Shown here: piece by piece, positions 26,740 to 37,021 of the stretch | Numbering within the stretch: position 1 is the stretch's first letter | Layout of the letters: every line of letters begins with the position of its first letter | Assembly: GCA_000531095.1 (NCBI GenBank) | Contig: HG799463.1 | Location: forward strand, 815,417 to 879,416 | Source of the DNA: Gemmata massiliana | Lineage (GTDB): Bacteria; Planctomycetota; Planctomycetia; Gemmatales; Gemmataceae | Length of the DNA stretch: 64,000 nucleotides | Reading direction: 5' to 3' | Notes under the pieces: model-generated | Databases searched by the model: none | Seen by the model: the letters and a program-made list of their open reading frames with translations, nothing else | Told to the model about the DNA's origin: nothing | Translations under genes and position numbers: made by a program

Positions 26740-27789
26740 ATGTACCTCCGGTCCCGTTCTCATTACCTCGGTCGCGGGGCGCCCCGGACGCGCGCGTTCA
26801 CACTGATCGAACTGTTGGTGGTGATCGCAATTATTGCGATCCTGATCGGGCTGCTGTTGCCCGCCGTGCAAAAGGTGCGCGAGGCCGCCGCGCGCATGAA
26901 ATGCAGTAACAACCTCAAGCAGATCAGTCTCGGGAACATGAGTCACGAGAGCGCGATCGGCACGTTCATCCCCGGCGTCAGCCGCACGGGGTGCTGCTGG
27001 GGCACCTGGCAGGTGCCGATCCTGCCGTACATCGAACAGGACAACATCTTCAAGATCTACACGAACTTCGGCGGCCTGGACGCCGGCCCGCGGTACGCGG
27101 GCGGGGGGAACGCGGACGTCGCGAACAAGCGGATCCCGACGTTCACCTGCCCGAGCGACACGCCGAGCGTGATCGGAACCATTACGCAGCACAACTACGT
27201 GCTGAACGCCGGGAACACCAGCCTCTACCAGTCACAGATCCCGATCGGGTGTACCGGCGGGTCGGTCACCAGCACCACGTGTACGAGCTTCGGCGGCGCC
27301 CCGTTCGGGTGGTACGAAGACCCCGCGACCCTGGCCGCGGGCGGCGACTCCTCGCCCGTGGATTACGGCGCCGGCAACCCGGCCTTCGGGCGCTGCGGGC
27401 GCCCGCGGAAGATCGCCGAGATCACCGACGGCACGAGCAACACGCTCATGGCGTCGGAGGTCTGCCAGGGGCAGGGCGGGGGCGACTACCGCGGGTTCTC
27501 GTGGTGGGGCGGGGCCGCCGGGTTCACCGCGTACAGCCAGCCGAACAGCACCGACCCCGACGTGCTGACCGGGGCCGGGTGCAACAGCACACCCCCGAAC
27601 GCCCCCTGCACCACCACCTCCACGGCCTCGCGCCCGCGCATGCAGGTGGCCCGCAGCCGGCACACCAACGGCGTCACCGTGGCCATGTGCGACGGGAGCG
27701 TCCGGTTCGTGCCGAACTCGATCAGCCTGGTGACGTGGCGCGCCCTGAGTACCTCCCAGGGCGGTGAAGTTCTTGGTAACGACGGGTGA
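26740..27789 (+). CDS. DUF1559 protein with prepilin-type N-terminus
   Basis: A 349-aa DUF1559 protein with the pilin-type segment [18 protein letters not shown] followed by [18 protein letters not shown]. Further family features are [25 protein letters not shown] and the C-terminal box [17 protein letters not shown]. Many Cys pairs ([18 protein letters not shown]) suggest disulfides outside the cell. It is expected to be processed by prepilin peptidase. ATG 26740 follows AAGGAAG at about 8 bp. Confidence 0.93.
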   Translation: MYLRSRSHYLGRGAPRTRAFTLIELLVVIAIIAILIGLLLPAVQKVREAAARMKCSNNLKQISLGNMSHESAIGTFIPGVSRTGCCWGTWQVPILPYIEQDNIFKIYTNFGGLDAGPRYAGGGNADVANKRIPTFTCPSDTPSVIGTITQHNYVLNAGNTSLYQSQIPIGCTGGSVTSTTCTSFGGAPFGWYEDPATLAAGGDSSPVDYGAGNPAFGRCGRPRKIAEITDGTSNTLMASEVCQGQGGGDYRGFSWWGGAAGFTAYSQPNSTDPDVLTGAGCNSTPPNAPCTTTSTASRPRMQVARSRHTNGVTVAMCDGSVRFVPNSISLVTWRALSTSQGGEVLGNDG

Positions 27790-27968
27790 TCGAATGCCCC
27801 AACGGGCGGCGTACCCGCGCTGCCCGTTGACTCCCGCGTTCCGTTCGGTTAGCACTGTCATTTCCGTCGCACAACCGGCGAGTTTTCACACTCGGAACGT
27901 CTTCTTGTAGTGCGGCGAATCGCCCGCGGCGGACGCGGCGAGCGCCCGTCATTCACAAGGACACCCCG

Positions 27969-29840
27969 GTGCAACGCCGCTGCTTCATCACCTCGGTCGG
28001 GCAGTTTCTCCCCGGCGAACCGGTCACGAACGAACAGATGGAAGCGCGATTGGGACAAATCGGCCCCAAGCCCTCGGGCCTGCGCGAGCGCGTGCTGCGT
28101 CAGAACAGGATCGAGCAGCGCTACTACGCGATCGACGACAACCAGCACACGACGCACACCAACGCGCAAATGGCGGCTCGCGCCGTCCGCGATGCGATCG
28201 CCCACAGCACGCTCGACCTGAAGGACGTGCGACTCCTCGTTGCAGCCACTTCGCAGGGCGACTTACCGCTCCCCGGCTTCGCGAGCATGGTCCACGGCGA
28301 ACTCGACATGCCGCCGTGCGAGATCGCCACGATCCACGGCATCTGCGCGAGTAGCGTGGTCGCGCTGCGGCACGCCGCGCTCGCCGTTGGGTCGGGGGAA
28401 GTGCCCAACGCGGTGTGCGTCGCTAGCGAGTTCGCCAGTCGACTCCTGAAAGCGTCCCGCTTTCGCGCGCAAGGTTATGGCGAAGGTAAGCGCCTGCCCT
28501 TCGAGACCGAATTCCTACGGTGGATGCTCTCGGACGGTGCGGGGGCGCTCCTCCTGGCAAACGAACCGCCCCTCGCCGGCCCGTCGCTCGAAATCGAAAC
28601 GATCGCGCTGAAATCCTACGCGAGCCAGTTCCCGCCATGCATGTTCGTCGGTAACCGCGACGAGGTGCTCGCCGACCCGCAAGTCGGCTGGCTGGACCAC
28701 CCGGATTATGAGACCGCGTCGCGCGCGGGGGCGATTAACCTGCACCAAAGCACCGAGCTACTCACTGACGTGGTGCGGTTGTGCGTAAACGGCGTATTTG
28801 AATTGATCGAGGAGGGCAAACTCGACCCGAAGGGCGTCGACTGGTGGGTGACGCACTACTCGTCGCACCTGTTCCGCGAGCAGGCGAACGAGCTGTTCGT
28901 TCGAGGCGGGTTGACGATCGATCCCGAGCGCGTGTTCACGAACCTCTACACGAGCGGAAACGTCGGGTCCGCGTCGTTCCCGCTGATGCTCGGCGACCTC
29001 TTCCGCAGCGGAAAATTGGAACCCGGTCAGCGCATCGTGTGTATCGTGCCCGAAAGCGGCCGGTTCATGTTCGGCTACGTGATCCTGCGCGTCGTCGGAA
29101 GCACTAGCCCCCATGTGCGCCCGACCGCGGTCGTTCCCACTGTCTCTGAGCCGCCCGACATCAAGACCAGCGGTTCACCCCTCGAAGAGTCACTGGTACG
29201 ACAACTCGCAGGGGTGTGGACCGCGTTCGAGACGCGCCTGAACCGCGCGCCGATCGTGGCGAAGATGTTCGACGGGCGCGTAACGCTTCAGGACTACCGC
29301 GATCTGCTGTTCAACTTGCGGCAGCAGGTGATCGACGGGTCGCGGTGGATCTCGCGGGCCGCGTCGAACGTGACGCGCGAGCACTTCCCGATCCGGTCCG
29401 CGTTCATCGGGCACTCGCGCGACGAGCACCGCGACTTCGAGATGATCGAACGCGATTACGTATCGGTGGGCGGAAATGCGGAAGAAATCCGCGCGGGCCA
29501 GAAGAACATCGGCAGCACGGCTCTCTCGGAGTACATCCTGAGTCGCGCGAGCCGCGAGAACCCGTTCGACCTGATCGGCGCGATGTTTATTATTGAGGGT
29601 TTGGGGCGCCGGGTGGCCGCGCGCTGGGCCGAACTGATCCGCACCCAGTTGAACCTCGACCCGCGCCAGGTATCGTTTCTCGCGTACCACTCCGCGAGCG
29701 ACGACGTCCACTTCGAGCGCCTCGACGCCGCGGTGCAGTCCGGCATCCTGACCGAAAAGCTGGTCGACGAGATCGTGACGGCCGCCAAGGTGGTGGCCCG
29801 GCTGTACGTCCTGCAACTCGAAGAGATCGGGAACTTCTAA
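27969..29840 (+). CDS. KAS III-like ketosynthase fused to a haem-oxygenase-like diiron-type domain
   Basis: A 623-aa fusion. Residues 1-385 form a FabH/KAS III-like thiolase fold: nucleophile Cys126 in IHGICASSVVALRHA, His296 in WVTHYSSH and Asn331 in TSGNVGSAS. Residues 400-623 are helical, TenA/PqqC/haem-oxygenase-like, with possible metal ligands E486/H487 (HSRDEHRDFE), E543 (IIEG) and D578/H581 (SDDVHFERL), as in the HDO/UndA class. The first part should make a C-C or ester bond from acyl thioesters; the second could oxidise or decarboxylate the product, which is inference. GTG start after GGACACCCC. The next gene follows 2 bp after the stop. Confidence 0.82.
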   Translation: MQRRCFITSVGQFLPGEPVTNEQMEARLGQIGPKPSGLRERVLRQNRIEQRYYAIDDNQHTTHTNAQMAARAVRDAIAHSTLDLKDVRLLVAATSQGDLPLPGFASMVHGELDMPPCEIATIHGICASSVVALRHAALAVGSGEVPNAVCVASEFASRLLKASRFRAQGYGEGKRLPFETEFLRWMLSDGAGALLLANEPPLAGPSLEIETIALKSYASQFPPCMFVGNRDEVLADPQVGWLDHPDYETASRAGAINLHQSTELLTDVVRLCVNGVFELIEEGKLDPKGVDWWVTHYSSHLFREQANELFVRGGLTIDPERVFTNLYTSGNVGSASFPLMLGDLFRSGKLEPGQRIVCIVPESGRFMFGYVILRVVGSTSPHVRPTAVVPTVSEPPDIKTSGSPLEESLVRQLAGVWTAFETRLNRAPIVAKMFDGRVTLQDYRDLLFNLRQQVIDGSRWISRAASNVTREHFPIRSAFIGHSRDEHRDFEMIERDYVSVGGNAEEIRAGQKNIGSTALSEYILSRASRENPFDLIGAMFIIEGLGRRVAARWAELIRTQLNLDPRQVSFLAYHSASDDVHFERLDAAVQSGILTEKLVDEIVTAAKVVARLYVLQLEEIGNF

Positions 29841-29842
29841 CG

Positions 29843-30763
29843 ATGCCGCCCACCGACGCGACGCAGAAGCTCCAGAGCATCAAGCACAACCCGCTCGACC
29901 CGAACCCGTGGCTCGCGCTCTACATGGACACGAGCGTGCCGCTCCACGCGGTCGCGAAGGCGAACTTCCTAGTGGACGTGGCCTCCACGTCGCGCCAGTG
30001 GTTCCTGCCGATGATCCGGCCGTTCTGCCGGCTCACGATCTGCGGGTTCAAGGTGCTGAAAACGGTGATGCCGCGGTTCCTCACGTCGTCGTGGTTGCTG
30101 CACCACTCGATCTACTGGGGGCTGAAGTGGTTCGTGTCGCCCTACGCGAACTACCTCGTGATGCGCCACTTCCACATCGGCACTGAGCTGCTCCAGTTTA
30201 TCGCGAAGAACGCGAAGGGCGTGAACATGGAGTTCGTGGGGCTGCGCCCGGAGAAGCTGCACGACCTGACACAGAACGTGTTCCTGCAACACGACCTGAA
30301 CATCTTCAACTTCATCATCGAGATCAACCGGCAGCTCAACGAGCAGGGGCTGGAACTCCAACCGAAGGGCGACCTCGACTTCAGTTGCATCACCGACGGC
30401 GAGTTCCCGATCGAGGACATGCCGCACGGCTGGTTCAACTTTATCGACCTCGAATCGGCGATCGAAATGTACACGCCGATGTACCAACTGCTCCTGACCG
30501 ACAGTGATTTCTGGCGCGCGTGCAACTCGCTCCAACTGGACGAGACGATCGCACTCTACGCGACCACGCTCCTGAACGACCACCGGTACTTGGGGCTGGT
30601 GAACAACAAGCACCCGATCGTCCCGAGTTCCACACTCGGCGCGGCCCACCGGCTCATGCTCCACGGTTTGGCGGCCGAGTTCCTGCACGCCTTCCTGGTC
30701 CGCCAGAAGCGCACGCGCGAGAACAAGGCGGACGCCGTGAAACAGGACCGACCACCGCAGTAA
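29843..30763 (+). CDS. unrecognised protein coupled to the ketosynthase fusion
   Basis: A 306-aa protein that I cannot assign with confidence (possibly the DUF6999 group). Two bases separate it from the ketosynthase stop, so it is translated from the same transcript. Residues 60-120 are rich in aromatic and hydrophobic residues (WFLPMIRPFCRLTICGF, LKWFVSPYANYLVMRHF), perhaps a membrane-associated hairpin. Several His, Asp and Glu residues (MRHFHIGTE, QHDLNIFN, LNDHRYLG) could be metal sites. The context suggests a role in the same lipid-like pathway. Confidence 0.8.
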   Translation: MPPTDATQKLQSIKHNPLDPNPWLALYMDTSVPLHAVAKANFLVDVASTSRQWFLPMIRPFCRLTICGFKVLKTVMPRFLTSSWLLHHSIYWGLKWFVSPYANYLVMRHFHIGTELLQFIAKNAKGVNMEFVGLRPEKLHDLTQNVFLQHDLNIFNFIIEINRQLNEQGLELQPKGDLDFSCITDGEFPIEDMPHGWFNFIDLESAIEMYTPMYQLLLTDSDFWRACNSLQLDETIALYATTLLNDHRYLGLVNNKHPIVPSSTLGAAHRLMLHGLAAEFLHAFLVRQKRTRENKADAVKQDRPPQ

Positions 30764-31029
30764 TGTGAGTTCGGCTCACGTCCGAAGACACATGCCCGTT
30801 CGCGACCTACCGAAATTGACTTTTCCCTATACGTGTTTAAAATAAACACGCTGATCCAGTATCAGATTAATCTCTTTGGCGATTCTAGAATTCTTCGGCC
30901 AACCGCAAACAACGCGACGATGTTAGCCGAATGTTAGTGGCGCTGGTCATTTTCTCCGGCGAAAAATCAAATTAGGCGTCACCCGTCCCAAGATGTTAGC
31001 AATTGTTAGCCACGTGAAGTGCGCCTCGT

Positions 31030-32130
31030 TCACCCACCCGGCGAGGAGGCGTTGACCAACTCCGGCGCCTCGATCTTCGGTAGCTTGTATTCTTGCTTGA
31101 GTGACGGGCGCGGTTTGGACGGGGCCGGATCGAGCCGAACTGCTCGGCCGGTCGCACACGACTTCTCGATGGCCTCGATAATGGCGATGTCCGTCAGCCC
31201 TTCAAGGCCGTTCGGCTCCGGTTCGCGGTTATTCAAAACGCAGTCGGAGAAATAGGCAATTTCCGCCCCAACCTGGTCGCGTTCCGGGAATCGCGCTTCC
31301 TTCGTTTTGCCTTCTTTATCCGTGAGGCGCATGGTGATGTCGCCGCGAAACGTGTAGGCGAGTTCCATTCCCAGGTTACCTGTCGTGCCGACGACGCGGT
31401 ACTCGGACACGTTGGCCTCGCCGAACCCGCAGGTGAACGTCGCGAGCCGCTCCTTCGGGAACCGCATCACCCCGGTCACCAGTTCCGGCACCTCACGGAA
31501 CCGTGTTTCGCGGTTGCTCGCGCTGAACGCGGTGACTTCGATGGGGTCGTCCTGGAACAAGTAGCGCGCGGCATTGATACAGTAGATCCCGATGTCCATG
31601 AGCGGGTGACCGGCGAGGTCCGCATCGAGTCGCGTGTTGCCCTCTTGCACCTGTTGAGTGAACACCGAGTTGAACACGCGCGGCTCGCCGATCTTGCCGC
31701 TCTTGATGTGCTCGATGGCCAATAGGTTCGCCGACTCGAAGTGCAGCCGGTACGCGATCATCAGCTTCACGCCGGCGTCGTTACAGGCGTCGATCATCGC
31801 GCGGCACTCGGCCGCGGTCGCGGCCATCGGCTTCTCGCAGAGCACGTGAATGTGCTCTTTTGCAGCCCGAACCGTGTACTCCTTGTGCATAGAGTTGGGC
31901 AGCGCGATGTACACCGCGTCGATGGTACCGCTTTCGAGCAGATCACCGTACTGCTCGTACCCGTAAGCCGGGACGCCGTACTGTTCGCCGACCTCCTTCT
32001 GCTTCACCGGATCGCCGGAAACGATGGCGGCGAGTTTCGCGTTCTCCGCGTTCGGAAACGCGGGCAGAATGGCCTCTTGTGCGAACCAACCAGTCCCGAC
32101 CACCGCGAACCGCACCTGTTTCGTGCTCAT
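31030..32130 (-). CDS. Gfo/Idh/MocA family oxidoreductase
   Basis: A 366-aa NAD(P)-dependent sugar dehydrogenase-like protein. The N-terminal Rossmann region begins VRFAVVGTGWFAQEAILPAF, followed by VYIALPNSMHKEY and HVLCEKPMAATAAEC with the family's EKP catalytic Lys. The C-terminal domain has HPLMDIGIYCINAARYLF, with Asp and the catalytic-region residues of glucose-fructose oxidoreductase-like members. No Tat signal is present, so it is cytoplasmic. It diverges from the DUF1549 operon at 32272. Confidence 0.92.
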   Translation of the reverse strand: MSTKQVRFAVVGTGWFAQEAILPAFPNAENAKLAAIVSGDPVKQKEVGEQYGVPAYGYEQYGDLLESGTIDAVYIALPNSMHKEYTVRAAKEHIHVLCEKPMAATAAECRAMIDACNDAGVKLMIAYRLHFESANLLAIEHIKSGKIGEPRVFNSVFTQQVQEGNTRLDADLAGHPLMDIGIYCINAARYLFQDDPIEVTAFSASNRETRFREVPELVTGVMRFPKERLATFTCGFGEANVSEYRVVGTTGNLGMELAYTFRGDITMRLTDKEGKTKEARFPERDQVGAEIAYFSDCVLNNREPEPNGLEGLTDIAIIEAIEKSCATGRAVRLDPAPSKPRPSLKQEYKLPKIEAPELVNASSPGG

Positions 32131-32271
32131 CAGGGCACCTCGTGCTCGGGGCGAAGGTGCTCAAGGAGATGCACCGCGCGTGCCGAAGGGCGCCCGTCGC
32201 TTCCCTTCACAGCCGCGTGTTGGTAACTTCTGTGAATATCCCGCCTGCCGAGGATCCGCTGATGCGCATTT

Positions 32272-35200
32272 CGACCTCCCTCCGCGCTGCGCTTTTCGTG
32301 GTAGTGTTCGCTCTCGCTGCTCGCGCGATCTCCGCCCCAGTTGCCGGTACCCCCGTCACACAACCCAAAGACAAAGGCCAGGAAAAGGTTGATCCCGATC
32401 ACGTCGCGAAGATGGCGAGGGGCACGGAACTCTTCAAAACGAGCGTGCGTGGAATTCTCCAAGCGAAGTGCGTGAAGTGTCATAGCGGGGAACGACTCGA
32501 AGGCGGGTTCGACATGAACACCCGCGAACTCGCAATGAAGGGAGGCGAGCGCGGACCAGCCCTCGTGCCCGGCGATCACAAGAAGAGCCTCCTGTATCAG
32601 CTCACGGCTCACCAAAAAGAGCCGCACATGCCCTACGAACGGGCCAAGCTCGCGGACGCGGACATCGCCAAAATCGCGGAGTGGATCGACTTAGGCGCGC
32701 CCTACGACAAGCCGTTCGTCGCGATCGATGAGACAGCGTGGACCAAGAAGGTCACGCCCGCAGAGGGAAAGGAGCACTGGGCTTACCAACCGCTCTTGAA
32801 GGACATCAAGAACCCCAAACCGGACGCAAAAACCCCGATCGACGGGTTCATACTGGCGAAGCTCGAAACCGCGGGCATCAAACCGAACCCCGCGACCGAC
32901 AAGCGAACACTGATTCGCCGCGCTTACCTCGGCCTCATCGGGCTACCACCGACGCCGGAACAGGTCGACTCGTTCCTGAAGGACGAAACGCCCCAAGCCT
33001 ACGCGAAGGTGATCGACGGGTTGCTCGCGTCACCGCACTTCGGCGAAAAACAGGCGCGGCACTGGCTCGACCTCGTGCGGTTCGCCGAGAGCCACGGCTT
33101 CGAGCACGACTACGACCGCCCCACCGCGTACCACTACCGCGACTTCGTGATTAAGGCACTGAACGCCGATCTGCCGTTCGACACGTTCGCGAAGTGGCAA
33201 CTCGCGGGCGACGAGATCGCGCCGAACGACCCACTCGCGATGATAGCGACCGGCTACCTCGCGGCCGGGGTCCACAGTACGCAGATCACGAAAAATGAGG
33301 TCGAAAAGCACCGGTACGACGAACTCGACGACGTGCTCGCGAACGTCGGCACCACATTCCTGGGGCTCACCGTCGGCTGCGCCCGGTGCCACGACCACAA
33401 GTTCGACGCGATCCCCGCACGCGACTACTACCGGATGCTCGCGGCGTTCACCACAACCGTCCGCACGGAGGTGGATCTTGATCTCGATCCAAAGGGGTAT
33501 GCGAAGGCAAAGGCGGCGTTTGATGCGGACCACAAGCGGTTCACGGACGCACTCGTGAAGTTCGAGAAAGACCAACTGCCGGCGCGGTTCGCGAACTGGG
33601 AAAAGGAAAGGAACGGTAAAGCTGTTCCCGCGGATGCTTGGGTGCTACCGAAGATCACGGCGAGCAAGTCCGCGGGTGGGGCCACATTCACTGCACAACC
33701 CGATGGTAGCGTGCTGTTTTCTGGGAAGAATCCCACCACCGAAACTTTGACCTTTGAGGTGATTACCGCCCTGGAAAGCATCAAGTCCCTGCGACTCGAA
33801 GCGCTCGCGCACTCATCGTTCGTGAAGAACGGCCCGGGGCGGGCTGCGAACGGCAACTTCGCTCTGTCCGACATCCGCGTGCTCGCAGAGGCGCTCGAAC
33901 AGAAAGGATCGCAACCAGCGGTCCGCGTGAAACTCGCCAGCCCCCGCGCCACCTTCGAGCAAAAGGGCCTCGGAGTCGCGAACACGATCGACGACAACAC
34001 GACGACCGCGTGGGCTGTTGACCCGCAATTTGGCAAAGATCACGCCGCGGCATTCACGTTCGAGAAACCGGTCGGTTTCCCGGGCGGAACGAAACTTACG
34101 ATCACGCTGGCCTTCAACAACAACACGGGCCACGGAATCGGGCGGCCGCGCATCAGTTTGAGCGCGAACGAGAAGCCCGACCTCACCGGTAGTGCGACGA
34201 GCGAAATCGTGCGCACGGCACTCGCTCTCTCCGCCGATAAGCGAGCACCTGAACAAATCGCGGCTGTTTTAGCGTGGTACGCACCACAAGATGCGGAGTT
34301 CCAAAAACTCCAAAAGGCCGAACGCGACCACCTCGCGACCGCACCGAAACCCAACAAGGTCAAAGCGCTCGTATCGAGCGAGGGCCTGCCCGCGATTCGG
34401 CTCCACACTCAGGGTGACGATTACCTGAAGGAAACGCACTTCCTGCGCCGCGGCGACCCGGCCCAGAAGTCGGGCGTCGCATCGGTCGCGTTCCTGCAAA
34501 CGTTGATGCCCGACGCGGAAGCGCAAGCCAAGTGGGTGAAGCCCCCGCCCGCGGGTTCGCGCCTCAGTTACCAGCGCACCGCGTTCGCGAACTGGATGAC
34601 GGACGCGGAAAACGGGGCCGGGCACCTCGTCGCTCGCGTGATCGTGAACCGCCTTTGGGCGCAGCACTTCGGTAAGGGACTGGTCACTACAACGAGCGAC
34701 TTCGGTGTTCGCGGAGAGCCGCCCAGCCACCCCGAGTTGCTCGACTACCTCGCCGGTGAACTCATCCGCAACAACTGGAAGTTGAAACCGATTCACAAGC
34801 TGATCGTGACGAGCGCCGCCTACCAGCAAAGCTCCGCACGCGACGAGGAAAAGGCGCGTCTCGACCCGGACAACAAGCTCGTGTGGCGTCAGCCGGTGCG
34901 CCGGCTGCAAGCCGAAGTGATCCGTGACAGCATCCTGGCCGTCGGTGGCCGACTGAACACGACCATGTACGGCCCCGGCACGCTGAGCGAAGAAAGCCCG
35001 CGGCGCAGCATCTACTTCACTATGAAACGGAGCAAGCTGATCCCGTCACTGGTCGTGTTCGATGCACCCGACGGCACGACGGGTGTGGGCGACCGACCGA
35101 GTACAACGGTCGCGCCGCAATCCCTGCACCTGATGAACAACCCGCACGTGCGTGCGGCGGCCTACGGCTTGGCCAAGCGCGCAACGGCCGACAGCAAAAC

Positions 35201-35381
35201 CAGTGACGCGGACGCGGTCACACTGGCGTACAAGCTCGCGCTGTGTCGCGAACCGACCAGGGACGAACTCGCCGACGCGACCGCGTTCCTGAAGGGCCAC
35301 ACCGGAACCGCTCGTGAAACCGCAATGGCCGACCTGTGCCAGGTGCTGTTCTGCCTGAACGAGTTCCTGTACGTGGAGTGA
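32272..35381 (+). CDS. DUF1549/DUF1553 protein with PSCyt1-type haem motifs
   Basis: A 1036-aa secreted protein starting at ATG 32272, eight bases after GAGGA, with a signal peptide (LFVVVFALAARAISA). An N-terminal planctomycete cytochrome-like segment has CVKCHSGERLEGGFDM and ends in AEWIDLGAPYDKP. DUF1549 follows with HWLDLVRFAESHGFEHDY and a second CxxCH, CARCHDHKFDAIP; then a jelly-roll-like insert (about 520-720), and DUF1553 with RVIVNRLWAQHFGKGLV and MNNPHVRAAAYGLA. It is thought to be periplasmic and redox- or degradation-related, often paired with DUF1501. A longer frame upstream of 32272 overlaps the divergent gene. Confidence 0.93.
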
Positions 35382-35384
35382 GAC

Positions 35385-35516
35385 ATGAGCGACTGCCCAC
35401 TTAAAGTGTGCCAGCTCACCGATCCGGGTGTTGTTGAAGTGTTTTTCAACGCGGGCGAAAGCGCACCCGATCTCGACATGCTCCGCAACATGCTCCCGTC
35501 GCAACCGCAAGCCTGA
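35385..35516 (+). CDS. 43-aa small ORF inside the DUF1549/DUF1501 operon
   Basis: ATG 35385 to TGA 35516 encodes 43 residues beginning MSDCPLKVCQLTDPG and ending MLPSQPQA. GGAGTGAGAC precedes the ATG, a good ribosome-binding site that overlaps the end of the DUF1549 gene (3-bp gap). The DUF1501 gene starts 21 bp after its stop. Two cysteines (Cys4, Cys9) and an acidic middle (VEVFFNAGESAPDLDML) stand out, and no signal or membrane segment is seen. Function unknown. It might be a genuine small protein or a leader allowing coupling to the next gene. Confidence 0.55.
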   Translation: MSDCPLKVCQLTDPGVVEVFFNAGESAPDLDMLRNMLPSQPQA

Positions 35517-35537
35517 CCCCGCCACTGCGAGAACCTC

Positions 35538-36995
35538 ATGCTCGACCTCCCCCGCTGGTTCGCGTCACCGAAAGCCGCGTACCCCTCTCGGCGCGCGTTC
35601 TTGAGTCGCGCCGGAGGCGGCTTCGGCGTGCTCGCTCTCGCCGACCTTCTGCGCGCGGAAGAAAAATCCACGGCCCGCGCCGAAGACCCGCTCGCGGCCA
35701 AGAAGCCGCACTTCGAGGCGAAGGCCAAGTCCGTCATCTGGCTGTTCATGAACGGTGGGCCGTCCCAGGTGGACACCTGGGACTACAAGCCCGAACTCGA
35801 AAAGCGCGACGGTCAAGAGTTGAAGGGCTTCGACCCGAACACCGGGTTCTTCACCGGTCAGGTCGGGCCACTCATGAAATCGCCGTTCAAGTTCGCGAAG
35901 CACGGGCAGTGCGGGAAGATGGTCAGCGACCTGTTCCCGCACATGGCCAAGCACGTGGATAAGATGGCGTTCGTTCACTCGCTCTGGAGCGACTCGAACA
36001 ACCACTCCCCGGCGCTGTTCAAGATGAACACCGGAATGGCACGTATGGGGTTCCCGTGCGTCGGGAGTTGGGTCACTTACGGCATGGGTAGCGAGAGCCG
36101 TAACCTGCCGGCGTTCTGCGTGATGTACGACACGCTCGGGCGCGGCATCCCGAAGGGGCACTCGCTCAATTGGGGTGCGGGCTTCCTGCCCACCGTTTAT
36201 CAGGGCACCGCGTTCAAACCGCAGGGCGACCCGATCGACAACCTCACGCGCCCGACCGACATCACCCCCGAGCGCCAGCGCGGTCAGCTCGACCTGCTCG
36301 CGAAGCTGAACCAGAAGGGCGCGGACAAGCACCCCGGCGAGGCCGACTGGACCGCGCGCGTCGAGTCCTACGAGCTCGCGTACCGGATGCAGATGGCCGC
36401 ACCGGACGCGCTCGATCTGTCGAAAGAGACGGAGGAGACGAAGAAGCTCTACGGCATCGATAACCCGAAGGCGACGCACTTCGCGAAGCAGTGCCTCATC
36501 GCGCGGCGGTTGGTGGAAAAGGGCGTGCGCTTCGTTCAGGTCTACAGCGGTGGCATGGAAAACGACCTGAGTTGGGACGGGCACAACGACATCGCGAAGA
36601 ATCACGGCGGGTTCGCGAAAGAAACCGACCAACCCATCGCGGCGCTACTCGAAGACCTCGCGCGCAAAGGACTGCTCGACAGCACGCTGGTCATCTGGGG
36701 CGGCGAGTTCGGGCGGCTCCCCATCGTCCAGAAGGGCAACAACGGCCGCGACCACAACCCGCACGCGATCACCTACTGGATGGCCGGTGGCGGGGTGAAG
36801 GGCGGAACGAGCTACGGCGCGAGCGATGAGATTGGCTTCAAGGCCGCAGAGAACCGCGTGAGCGTCAACGACTTCCACGCGACCGTGCTGCACCTGATGG
36901 GGCTCGATCACAAGAAGCTGACGTACCGCTACAACGGACGCGATTTCCGACTGACGGATGTAGCCGGCACTGTGGTGAAAGACATCCTGGCGTAG
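35538..36995 (+). CDS. DUF1501 secreted protein
   Basis: A 485-aa DUF1501 protein with a Tat-like signal (SRRAFLSRAGGGFGVLALAD). Family motifs: IWLFMNGGPSQVDTWDYKP, VHSLWSDSNNHSPALF, RFVQVYSGGMENDLSWDGH, WGGEFGRLPIVQKGNNGRDH and MAGGGVKGGTSYGASDEIG, a sulfatase/alkaline-phosphatase-like pattern. It is the third gene of the operon starting at 32272; this DUF1549/1553 plus DUF1501 pair is a standard planctomycete arrangement. It is longer than the 370-aa paralogue at 12203 because of an insert around residues 230-300. Confidence 0.92.
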   Translation: MLDLPRWFASPKAAYPSRRAFLSRAGGGFGVLALADLLRAEEKSTARAEDPLAAKKPHFEAKAKSVIWLFMNGGPSQVDTWDYKPELEKRDGQELKGFDPNTGFFTGQVGPLMKSPFKFAKHGQCGKMVSDLFPHMAKHVDKMAFVHSLWSDSNNHSPALFKMNTGMARMGFPCVGSWVTYGMGSESRNLPAFCVMYDTLGRGIPKGHSLNWGAGFLPTVYQGTAFKPQGDPIDNLTRPTDITPERQRGQLDLLAKLNQKGADKHPGEADWTARVESYELAYRMQMAAPDALDLSKETEETKKLYGIDNPKATHFAKQCLIARRLVEKGVRFVQVYSGGMENDLSWDGHNDIAKNHGGFAKETDQPIAALLEDLARKGLLDSTLVIWGGEFGRLPIVQKGNNGRDHNPHAITYWMAGGGVKGGTSYGASDEIGFKAAENRVSVNDFHATVLHLMGLDHKKLTYRYNGRDFRLTDVAGTVVKDILA

Positions 36996-37021
36996 AGGGA
37001 GAAAGGCAAACAGAAGAACCC

